A stretch of DNA of 64,000 nucleotides from the NCBI RefSeq assembly GCF_036417845.1, contig NC_089980.1, positions 111,253,169-111,317,168 of the forward strand. The letters are read 5' to 3'. Position 1 is the first letter of the stretch; each line of letters begins with the position of its first letter. Origin of the DNA: Apteryx mantelli (lineage: Eukaryota > Chordata > Aves > Apterygiformes > Apterygidae). Shown here piece by piece: positions 59,301-64,000 of this stretch. Made by a program: the position numbers and the translations under genes. The notes beneath the pieces are model-generated. The model was not told the origin of the DNA and searched no databases. It was given only the letters and a program-made list of their open reading frames with translations.

Positions 59301-61136
59301 GTTGAGATATCCAAATGGGCTTCTCTAACTCAATTTATCCAGTATCACTAGTGGTCTGGGTGTGTTGGGTTCTTGGTACGTGCAGAAAACAGTATTTGAA
59401 TGATTGGGTAGTATTCATACACAACATGTATAAAGCTTGTGCGTTTCTAGTCATACACACGCTGTACCGGAATGCTGATTTAAAGCTAGGCAAATAGTTT
59501 AGAAATCCTTTTGCAAAATGCAAGTTTACTTCAGAGATGTGTGATAGTAGAAATAAATGATAGCTCAAAAAGAGGGAGCATTGCTGACATTAGGTAATGG
59601 CCAATTTCAGACACCTTTTCCCCCATGTATTCAATGACAGCCGTAACATTCTTGCCCCAGGAGACCAACCCTGCAGAAACGAGCCTAAGAAGCCTTCTTC
59701 CTACATATAGCCACCTCTCTCAGCAGTCATCACTGGTACCACAAAGGATCCAGATTATACATAGGCAAAGCAAAAAAAAAGGTAGCAGAACTGTTGATTT
59801 TAATAAATCTCCTTTCTTTTAATTGGTGCTGTGGGTTCCTCCCACAGCCTTTCAATCATTGCACATCCAAAGCTGTATTAGTTTCCTCATTCTTAGCCTG
59901 GTGTATTAAGAAAGTGAAATTTATACAATCATGCTACACATGAAAACACAGGAATACTTGTCTGCATATACAATGAATTTTGAACTCATTAGTCAGTTCT
60001 CATCAAATTCATCCAGAAGACTGAGAAGTCTCAGATATAATCAACTACTTACAATTTTAGCAAAAATATGCATATGTCTCTCATACTTGAACTCTTAAAT
60101 ACCTCTGGAGAAGGAAAGTCTGTACATTGAATTTAGACTTTATCAGACACCATACAAAAAAAATCTACATGAAAGCCAGTGTAAAAACTGCACAAATGTC
60201 AATCACTATTCACCATTAAGAATAAGACAAATCCATAGGAAGCCAGCCATTATTAGTTCTGGTATCATATAAATACCTGGTCTTATTTGCATGACTTGTT
60301 CCTTAAGAGAAATCATCTTTCTATTCTTGCATATATCCCTCCCATACAGTACCATTTCACTGATGATGGACTGAGGTCAGAACACAGGCAGCAAAAAAAT
60401 TTCTGCTTTTCTTGACTATTTAACAGATGTAAATGCGTTAAAGTTATATTCATATAAGCCACATGTCAGCATTAGAATATCTGCTGTACTGTAGCTATTA
60501 CACTGTGCCTGAGTACACTGTTTAAGGTCTTTACCCCATTATTTCCTTCCTCTTTCTCCAGCTGTAAATACATAGCGTTTTTGACGTTGTTTTGCAGAGT
60601 GAGCAGCACTCTACTCCATTCATTTCAACGGGACTATTCATGGAGCAAAATGCCATGCAATATGATTACTCCCCCCCCCAAAAAAAACCCCAAACAGCTA
60701 CAATGATTAACAGACTTCTCATATGCCTCACTGACCATTTTGCATCCTCCACTCCTCTGCTGAAATACTCAAGTCTACTCTCTCTCTGTAGGTCTAAGTG
60801 ACATTACTTTCTACCCTTCCCAAGACATTGTCAAAAGTCTCTTTAAAATGAACTTGCTGTCTGTCACAAACATTTTCTATTTAAATCCTCTTCAAAACCC
60901 AAACCAATGTTTTCCATTAAAATATAATCAAGATCATAAATACTGTATAGAAAAAAATATATCTATTTTATACAACTACTGAGAGGGTATTCACCACTAT
61001 GGGCAATATGTTCCCAAGTCCAAGCTCTACTTACTCCAATGAACTCAATGTCATCTTCACTTTCATGCTGATTGGTGTTTATTGGTGCTGATGGTGATTT
61101 ACCCTCAGGAATGTTGCCAGAGCTAAGAGACTCCAT
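17265..61136 (-). CDS. ZNF451: ZNF451 (ZATT), E3 SUMO-protein ligase with C2H2 zinc fingers and a PIN-like domain (whole coding span, 14 coding exons)
   Basis: Fourteen exons join in one frame to 3270 nt, 1089 residues plus TAA, close to mammalian ZNF451 (about 1060). The N-terminus has the tandem SIM module of this ligase: DDIEFIG (28-34), the linker PLRP (37-40) and CIDLVSSEDEE (44-54). C2H2 fingers run from C171 through the large exon to about residue 850. Residues about 903-1049 form the PIN-like domain, with acidic motifs VDLDNW (D918, D920), ADFAL (D981) and SGDKSF (D1007). The C-terminus is a ubiquitin-interacting motif (ELEEAIKRSLDE). Known family role: nuclear SUMO2/3 ligase and chain elongase that helps TDP2 resolve TOP2-DNA adducts and represses TGF-beta/SMAD transcription. 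BAG2 lies downstream in the same direction. The ATG at 61136 is the first in the frame; a few more residues could come from an unrecognised upstream exon, since human begins MGDPGSE before IIES. Confidence 0.97.
17318..18637 (-). other. ZNF451: ZNF451 intron 14
   Basis: 1.3-kb GT-AG intron with a pyrimidine-rich stretch at about 17575-17700. No repeat family or RNA gene recognised. Confidence 0.85.
18638..18706 (-). CDS. ZNF451: ZNF451 coding exon 14
   Basis: 69 nt, phase 1-1, acceptor GTTTCAG, donor GTGGGT. Residues 1050-1073: DSEEDEDIKLTVKRSLEE then TKKQE. Acidic run followed by KRSLEE, resembling a degenerate ubiquitin-interacting motif. Confidence 0.85.
22560..23640 (+). mobile_element. 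L2-like LINE fossil, sense on plus strand
   Basis: C/T-rich decayed block unlike its AT-rich surroundings. One frame near 23029-23080 reads SILIFLDFSITFSIRHH, which lines up with the reverse-transcriptase segment SILILLDLSAAFDTVDHH of L2-type LINEs as I know it. A later stretch (about 23460) resembles the segment near the end of the same ORF. Heavily mutated, with many stops and no coding potential. The boundaries are estimates. Confidence 0.5.
25035..25056. repeat. Poly(T) tract, 22 T
   Basis: Long T run on the plus strand (A run in the ZNF451 transcript). Confidence 0.9.
27745..27931 (-). CDS. ZNF451: ZNF451 coding exon 13 (PIN-like domain)
   Basis: 187 nt, acceptor CATACAG, donor GTAGTA, ends phase 1. 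Residues 988-1050: LPKQIPFTVLSGDKSFLELE, then ARILNPHHIEGDMMCALLNS. D1007 is the third conserved acidic residue. Confidence 0.96.
28011..28052. repeat. T-rich / TTTC low-complexity tract
   Basis: Two long T runs separated by CTTTCTTTCC on the plus strand. In the transcript it is an A-rich stretch about 80-120 nt upstream of the exon 13 acceptor. Confidence 0.9.
28841..28888 (-). mobile_element. CR1 3' tip fragment
   Basis: Plus strand reads ACAGAATCACAGAATAGCTG and then AGGTTGGAAGGGACCTCTGG, the complement of the conserved avian CR1 3' end with its short terminal repeat. Only about 48 bp remain, an extreme 5' truncation. Confidence 0.9.
29097..29227 (-). CDS. ZNF451: ZNF451 coding exon 12 (PIN-like domain)
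   Basis: 131 nt, acceptor GTGTAG, donor GTAAGT, ends phase 0. Residues 944-987: GYSNWKPPVQCKIYNYLKK, IGCFFLHPRC, EAADFALCVH. D981 is the second acidic position of the PIN-like fold. Confidence 0.95.
29228..32646 (-). other. ZNF451: ZNF451 intron 11 (3.4 kb)
   Basis: GT-AG intron holding a CR1-like fossil at about 31790-32420, an A run at 30479-30494, and a plus-strand open frame of 195 codons (30368-30955) that I judge non-coding. Confidence 0.85.
31790..32420 (+). mobile_element. Ancient CR1-like LINE fossil, sense on plus strand
   Basis: Decayed sequence in which GGGGTTTACTAAAGATAAA, a segment near CTGGACTTTACTGATGTATT, and AAGGACCTGGGAGTTAGAAA follow the order and spacing of typical CR1 reverse-transcriptase coding segments (WxTKxKSCQTN..., YLDFxxAF..., KDLGV). 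Many indels and stops. It may extend upstream towards 31100. Confidence 0.55.
32647..32817 (-). CDS. ZNF451: ZNF451 coding exon 11 (start of PIN-like domain)
   Basis: 171 nt, phase 1-1, donor GTAAAA. Residues 887-944, with SELPDFDYLSTMTHIV, VDLDNW (D918, D920) and LNQGTFIWGFQG. The acceptor GTAAAATCAG is weak, with little pyrimidine upstream. An alternative acceptor at GTATAG would run into an in-frame TGA. Confidence 0.92.
32818..33888 (-). other. ZNF451: ZNF451 intron 10
   Basis: 1.1-kb intron. No repeat family or RNA gene recognised; an A-rich tract lies just inside the donor (33850-33880). Confidence 0.85.
33889..35543 (-). CDS. ZNF451: ZNF451 coding exon 10 (large zinc-finger exon)
   Basis: 1655 nt, acceptor AATCTAG, donor GTTTGT, phase 2 in and 1 out. 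Residues 335-887. Carries most of the C2H2 fingers, for example CENCNKLFADEDQITQH, CAVCGKLAENSSIIRLH, CHICEEMFDSEDSVKQH, CGLCKNHFRKVGTLQRH, CGLCGNLFFDTEEEFLIH and CAACNKNFHDLQSAHQH. The exon enters at RTRCRNSGP, so the in-exon ATG near 35518 is not the real start. Spacers between fingers are S/E/K-rich and less conserved. Confidence 0.97.
35544..36093 (-). other. ZNF451: ZNF451 intron 9
   Basis: 550-bp GT-AG intron. Nothing else recognised. Confidence 0.85.
36094..36241 (-). CDS. ZNF451: ZNF451 coding exon 9
   Basis: 148 nt, acceptor GTTACAG, donor GTTTGT, ends phase 2. Residues 286-335: FPSYAKKLLISLCKEVPFQV, then a finger C-x2-C-x12-H (CISCYQILRSHMELTAH). Confidence 0.96.
36531..36800 (-). 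mobile_element. CR1 LINE, 5'-truncated, same orientation as ZNF451
   Basis: The plus strand begins with the complement of the CR1 3' end (CACAGAATCACAGAATTGCT) and continues through GAGATCATCTAGTCCAACCC, CTCAAGCAGGGTCACCTAGA and CACTCTGGGCAACCTGTTCC, all standard CR1 3' segments. It is well preserved, so relatively young. The 5' truncation point near 36800 is approximate. Confidence 0.95.
37818..38007 (+). repeat. Degenerate direct repeats in the left half of the LTR-like element
   Basis: TTAACAGGACTGAAG recurs as TTAACAGGACTAAAG and TTAACAAGACTGAAG, with GATATGC...CTGACGTGC(A/G)CAA...GCTG between the first and second copies and again after the second. Unit length is about 70-90 bp. The arrangement resembles U3 enhancer repeats. 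Confidence 0.75.
38386..38453 (+). repeat. 35-bp tandem repeat, two copies
   Basis: TTATCCTTTCTAAATTAGTA starts at 38396 and recurs with one change at 38431, a period of 35 bp. Lies in the right part of the LTR-like element. Confidence 0.8.
39212..39365 (-). CDS. ZNF451: ZNF451 coding exon 8 (C2H2 finger)
   Basis: 154 nt, acceptor TTCCAG, donor GTATGT, ends phase 1. Residues 235-286. Contains the finger CYACPNCFLLFTVRDECLQH followed by MSGKNHFLQ, strongly conserved with human. Confidence 0.96.
39366..41093 (-). other. ZNF451: ZNF451 intron 7 (GC-AG)
   Basis: 1.7-kb intron with donor GCAAGA (GC at 41093-41092) and acceptor TTCCAG. It includes a C/T-rich stretch at about 39410-40120 on the plus strand that may be another old LINE remnant but which I could not match to a family. 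Confidence 0.85.
41094..41220 (-). CDS. ZNF451: ZNF451 coding exon 7 (ends at a GC donor)
   Basis: 127 nt, acceptor CTATAG. Residues 192-234 with the finger C214-x2-C217-x12-H230. The exon ends SKAAG-type sequence TCTAAG followed by GCAAGA, a GC donor. The next GT downstream would bring in an in-frame TAA, and the joined reading continues as VNENDGHNK as expected for the family. Confidence 0.9.
41221..42044 (-). other. ZNF451: ZNF451 intron 6
   Basis: 0.8-kb GT-AG intron. Nothing else recognised. Confidence 0.85.
42045..42195 (-). CDS. ZNF451: ZNF451 coding exon 6 (first C2H2 finger)
   Basis: 151 nt, acceptor ATACAG, donor GTAAGG, ends phase 2. Residues 142-192. The S/T-rich spacer is diverged, followed by finger C171-x4-C176-x12-H189, completed by H195 in the next exon. 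Confidence 0.94.
42196..42975 (-). other. ZNF451: ZNF451 intron 5
   Basis: 0.8-kb GT-AG intron, AT-rich. Nothing else recognised. Confidence 0.85.
42976..43087 (-). CDS. ZNF451: ZNF451 coding exon 5
   Basis: 112 nt, acceptor CCTTCAG, donor GTAACA, ends phase 1. Residues 105-142. Contains AHGLQELEFIRGHSDTEAAR and LCVDQWLKMP, almost identical to mammalian ZNF451. Confidence 0.96.
43088..49803 (-). other. ZNF451: ZNF451 intron 4 (6.7 kb)
   Basis: GT-AG intron with a CR1 copy at 48591-49240 and an A run at about 43411-43425. No other gene seen. Confidence 0.85.
48591..49240 (-). mobile_element. CR1 LINE fragment (about 650 bp)
   Basis: Plus strand shows the complement of the CR1 ORF2 end and 3' region: GGCTGCACAAGCCCAGCTCC, CTCAGCCTCTCCTCACAGGG, GTATTCCACTACATGTGGTC, TTGTTGAATTTCATGAGATT. 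It contains more of the reverse-transcriptase ORF than the copy at 36.5 kb and is more diverged, with a decayed 3' tip. Confidence 0.93.
49804..49929 (-). CDS. ZNF451: ZNF451 coding exon 4
   Basis: 126 nt, phase 0-0, acceptor ATTATAG, donor GTACAG. Residues 63-104, highly charged: RNIKHKDHIDYQKERV, then LDRLARHVEVEKQQKEEKNK. Predicted helical; matches the corresponding human segment. Confidence 0.95.
49930..51224 (-). other. ZNF451: ZNF451 intron 3
   Basis: 1.3-kb GT-AG intron with A-rich tracts near 50109 and 50236-50253. No gene recognised. Confidence 0.85.
51225..51308 (-). CDS. ZNF451: ZNF451 coding exon 3 (PLRP linker and SIM2)
   Basis: 84 nt, phase 0-0, acceptor CTCAG, donor GTGAGT. 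Encodes residues 35-62: EGPLRPVLECIDLVSSEDEE followed by PNSSSYAH. This is the second SIM of the catalytic SUMO E3 module. Confidence 0.95.
53553..53580. repeat. Perfect inverted repeat, 11-bp stem and 6-nt loop
   Basis: CTGGTTAAGCC and GGCTTAACCAG flank CGGCCA. No repeat family recognised around it. Confidence 0.85.
54461..54560 (+). repeat. Possible ancient amniote interspersed repeat
   Basis: CTGCCCTGGGTCAGATCAAA followed by TTCATCTGGGCTG resembles the CTGGGTCAGACCAATGGTCC / CATCTAGCCC segment I know as abundant in reptile genomes. The match is short and from memory. Confidence 0.35.
61035..61136 (-). CDS. ZNF451: ZNF451 coding exon 2 (start codon, SIM1)
   Basis: The exon begins at 61139 after TGTTTAG; coding starts at ATG 61136-61134. 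It encodes residues 1-34, beginning MESLSSGNIPEGKS and ending ESEDDIEFIG, the first SUMO-interacting motif. Donor GTAAGT, phase 0. Confidence 0.88.
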
Positions 61137-61139
61137 TAT

Positions 61140-61835
61140 CTAAACAGAAACAAATCAAAACATGCTTCATCATTAAAAAAAAAAAAAATTTCCTTCATTG
61201 CATTTTCAGTTTCTTTTACAGCTGCTCTGGCTTTACAACCAATTTGCATCCTCCAAATCTCTTCATATCATTCAGTGACAACTATCGATAATACCAGAAT
61301 AAGTGATAAAACAATAAAATAATTTTGATTTGAATTATATTTTCGAAGTAATACGCAAAACATGGCCTAACCTACAAGACACACCAATACCTATATTCCT
61401 CCAGCAGTCACTCATGGTGCAACCTTTACTACAGAGAGTAACCTGGCATAGTTGACCACCCTGGCTGAATAACATATTTCAGTCTCAAAACCATGCAAAC
61501 AGAAAAATCTGAGCTCCTAATTTACCTGTGCTTCGCAGTTGTGCCCCCCACTAGAATACAAATACAGGTCTGTTTAGTAAAAGACACGTCTTAAAAGTGA
61601 CGACTTAAGGCAAGACCATACTTAGCAGGTACAAGTATTTTTGATGCTTTTGGCCACTGTAGGGTCGCAGGAGAGTCAGAAGACGGATGTTCTGGCCTCA
61701 AAGCAGCGTCGTCCTGCCAAACGAAAGACTTGCGTGAGCAGCAGGCCCGGGCGCCCGCGCGGCGCGGCCCGCGGCGGCCGCAGGGCCCGTCAGGCAGCGC
61801 CACCGAGGCGCAGGCAGGCGGCTCTGCTGACTCAC
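61140..61835 (-). other. ZNF451: ZNF451 intron 1 (inferred)
   Basis: Between the inferred non-coding exon 1 donor (GTGAGT) and the exon 2 acceptor (TGTTTAG). Depends on the exon 1 model. Confidence 0.45.
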
Positions 61836-62200
61836 TTGCGTGTCCTCGCCCGCACCAGCGCGCCAGCCCACAGGGTGCCGCGAGAGCAGCAAAAGCGAGA
61901 AAGCCGCAAGGCCGAGCGGTAGCAGCCACCATGCCGGCCCCACCGAGGCAGCGCGGGTGCGCCAGGAGGCGGCGGGGCGGCCGCCCAGCGCCTGCTCCGC
62001 TCCCTCCCTGCCGCCCGCCCCGCGCAGCGCAGCAGCCGCCCCGCCCCGCGCACAGGCCGTTGCTAAGCGATGGCGCCGCGCGCCGCGGCCCTCACAATGC
62101 CGCCGCCCCGCCGCCGCCGCCGCCGCCCCAGCCAGCGCCCGCAGGCGCAGCAGCAGCGCCCGCCCGCCTCCGCTTCCTCTTCAAACTGGGGGTGGCGGGC
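61836..62200 (-). other. ZNF451: ZNF451 exon 1, probably non-coding (5' boundary approximate)
   Basis: Within the CpG island a strong donor CGCAA|GTGAGT (exon end 61836) faces the acceptor TTTAG|ATAATGG at 61139. The frame continuous with the exon 2 ATG is open but lacks an ATG here. The transcription start is guessed from the ZNF143-type site just upstream. No transcript support is available. Confidence 0.45.
62098..62129. repeat. (CCG)n repeat
   Basis: Short imperfect CCG microsatellite inside the ZNF451 CpG island. Confidence 0.85.
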
Positions 62201-62220
62201 GGGGAAGGCAGGGCAGGCGC

Positions 62221-62240
62221 GGCTTGCTGGGACTTGTAGT
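62221..62240 (-). promoter_or_regulatory. ZNF143/Staf binding site (SBS element)
   Basis: Minus strand reads ACTACAAGTCCCAGCAAGCC, an excellent fit to the SBS consensus ACTACAANTCCCAGCANGC, a common core-promoter element in CpG-island genes. Its orientation and position fit a ZNF451 start just downstream. Confidence 0.75.
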
Positions 62241-62281
62241 TCCCACCCCGCTGCCCGCCGCAGGTGCCGGCGCGGCCGCAA

Positions 62282-62289
62282 CGACGTCA
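62282..62289 (-). promoter_or_regulatory. CRE-like site
   Basis: TGACGTCG on the minus strand, 7 of 8 to the palindromic CRE, about 40 bp upstream of the ZNF143-type site. CREB/ATF binding is inferred. Confidence 0.45.
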
Positions 62290-62546
62290 TGTCGCGGCTG
62301 CCCTGCGGCGGGGGTTTTCTTTTTTCTTTTTTTTTTTCCTTTTTCTTTCCTTCGGCACCTGCCTTGCCGCCGCTCTCCCGCCTTCGTTCTGCGATCGCCC
62401 GCTCTGAGTAAAGCTCGCAGTCGAAGGAGGGAAGCCCTCGTGCCGCTCCTTGGGCGGGGGAGGGCACCACCATGGGAGGAAAAGTGGGCGGGGAGGCAAG
62501 GCGGGAAAATCCCCTCCCTCGGGGCGGCCGCGCGCGCTGGGCGCGG

Positions 62547-62575
62547 CCGTTAGCGGCGGCCGTTGGCGACCGTTA
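62547..62575 (-). promoter_or_regulatory. Cluster of three YAACGG (MYB-type) hexamers
   Basis: CCGTTA (62547-62552), CCGTTG (62560-62565) and CCGTTA (62570-62575) on the plus strand are TAACGG/CAACGG on the minus strand, spaced 13 and 10 bp. They match the MYB recognition core YAACNG. Confidence 0.4.
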
Positions 62576-62930
62576 GCGCTGCGCCTCGCGGCACGTGCCG
62601 GTGTGCGGCTCTGCCTCTCGGCGGGCTGTGCCTGGCCGGAGTGTCCGGTTACTGCCCCTGTGTTTTTGTGGGTTCCTGTGTCTTTTTTCTGCATTTCCCC
62701 GTGAGGGTGGTAGGATGCTGCCACCCTGCCTAGGAGAGATTTTTCTTAAGTGCTTAAAGGGTGTTTCGCTCCTGACCGCTCTTGGTCGAGTCCATTGCAG
62801 CGCGCCCCCAGACCGGCCCGGTTCCTTCGTGCCCTTCCTTGTCCCGAGGCTGTGCCTCAGCCTCACCTGACCGGGGTGGCGGGGCAGAAGCAGTGTCACC
62901 CCGCAGCACCCATTTATGGTGGCCTCCAGA

Positions 62931-64000
62931 AATCCCGGCGTGCTGGGAGCATCAAGCTCTGCTCTGCGCTTCCCTAACACACCTTGTCCAAAGAGTACCT
63001 CTGGTGAAAGTATGAATAGCAGACGGTATCACGTGCGTGTGGGACACCTCTCAGAAGGAGAACTGGTGTGGTGCCCTGGGACCACCTTTGCCCCGGCCAG
63101 GCTTCGCCAGGCTTCTCTGCAACCAATTCCATGTATTATGTACCCTGAAAACAATTATTTTCTTTTATAAAATTTAAACACATTTCAACTTCTTTCTTTC
63201 TGTCCTTGCTCCTTACTGTGAGTGAAATATTGCCTTTTTAACCATTGATTTCCCTCTTGTGTCAACATTACATACTGCCAGTTACTCTTAATCTAGAAGA
63301 TTTAGATGTGGCAGTTTTTCTTTCTTTTTAATTTTTTTTTAAATTTTACTCCTAGTCAGCTAGTATACTAGTTTTTAATAAGAGGGGACAGAAACCAGAC
63401 ACATGAAAAACTGATTTATTCAATAGTATTGTTTTTCAGTCAATTTTTTATCCCAGTTTTCACATACCCTAATGCTCTTTCCTCTTTAGAGAACAAATAT
63501 TCTTACTAACCAATTCATAATAAACAATGGCCAAATTCTTTTTGCAAGGTAATCTTCAAATTTAATCAACATTGAAGTACTAAAAATGGGTAGTTCAAAT
63601 TATTGGTTTCAGCACTGCTTACTTAGTTTTCAGTACTGAATCTCCAGTTGTTAAATACCGTACAGTTGTATAGCTTTTAGGTTCTTCTACAGAAAGCTGT
63701 CAGCCTACTCTGATTCTGAGTAATGCAAATAATGCATCCTCTATCACTCATGATCGGATGGATTTTACACTTTGTGACACAACATATTTACATGTCACCA
63801 ACTAATTTTGATTCTAGTGCAAATCTTGGGATAACCAGCGTTAAACTGCTCTGCTTTCCCCTCCCTTCTCCTTGTTACTTCTGTAGTTTCTCATCTGTAA
63901 TTATTTAATCTTCAGTTTTGTATTCACAGAGAGTTCATCAGGGTCTTTTCGGAAAACCAGTTATATTTTCTTCCTTTTCAGTCATACTGAAAGGACCATG
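62931..64000. other. Upstream flank of ZNF451, no gene seen
   Basis: Returns to AT-rich DNA after the CpG island. No conserved exon, repeat family or RNA gene recognised on either strand. Confidence 0.6.

Larger units (their letters stand above)
51309..61034 (-). other. ZNF451: ZNF451 intron 2 (9.7 kb)
   Basis: The largest intron, GT-AG, separating the two SIM exons. It holds a short perfect hairpin (53553-53580) and a possible ancient interspersed repeat (54461-54560). Otherwise AT-rich with no recognised gene. Confidence 0.85.
61690..62930. promoter_or_regulatory. ZNF451: CpG island and promoter of ZNF451
   Basis: CpG-dense, GC-rich block, densest at 61735-62620, upstream of the ZNF451 start. 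It holds a ZNF143-type site, a CRE, GC boxes and a CCG repeat, and has no TATA box. Long open frames here reflect base composition. A divergent plus-strand transcript is possible but nothing coding was recognised. Confidence 0.88.

Noticed and set aside
61591-62980. Overlapping open frames up to 237 codons in the ZNF451 CpG island
   Set aside because: Low-complexity Ala/Pro/Arg translations with no family resemblance; explained by GC content.

Overview
This window is nuclear DNA from a bird. The evidence is intron-rich vertebrate genes with CpG-island promoters, 3'-anchored CR1 retrotransposon copies with the typical avian CR1 tail (28841, 36531, 48591), and two protein-coding genes whose translations are clearly vertebrate. 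No bacterial, plasmid or CRISPR features were seen.

Both genes lie on the minus strand, so transcription runs from high to low coordinates. ZNF451 (also called ZATT, a SUMO2/3 E3 ligase) starts in a CpG island at about 61.7-62.7 kb and ends at 17265. I assembled 14 coding exons by hand. They join in one frame to 1089 residues, close to the roughly 1060 of mammalian ZNF451. BAG2 (an HSP70 nucleotide-exchange factor and CHIP inhibitor) starts in a second CpG island at about 9.6-11.1 kb and ends at 1331. Its three coding exons join to 218 residues. The order ZNF451 then BAG2 in the same direction matches the arrangement I know from human chromosome 6.

Region by region: 1-869 flank beyond BAG2; 870-1330 BAG2 3' UTR with three AATAAA signals; 1331-10397 BAG2 with a 7.4-kb first intron; 9.6-11.1 kb BAG2 CpG island with a 41-bp tandem repeat and an NRF2/AP-1-type site upstream; 11.1-17.0 kb intergenic; 17.05-17.26 kb ZNF451 3' UTR; 17265-61136 ZNF451 coding span; 61.1-62.7 kb first intron, probable non-coding exon 1 and promoter with a ZNF143-type site and a CRE; 62.7-64.0 kb upstream flank with no gene seen.

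Inside the ZNF451 introns are layers of dead retroelements: an L2-like LINE fossil with a decayed reverse-transcriptase block (22.6-23.6 kb), an old CR1-like fossil (31.8-32.4 kb), two better preserved CR1 3' ends (36.5 and 48.6 kb), a CR1 tip (28.8 kb), and an LTR-like element of about 850 bp with internal repeats (37.7-38.6 kb).

I found no undescribed multi-gene system. The points most worth a second look are a GC-AG intron in ZNF451, a possible doubled ubiquitin-interacting motif at the ZNF451 C-terminus, a frame-neutral exon with a weak acceptor carrying the first PIN-like acidic motif, YAACGG clusters in both promoter islands, and the LTR-like element.
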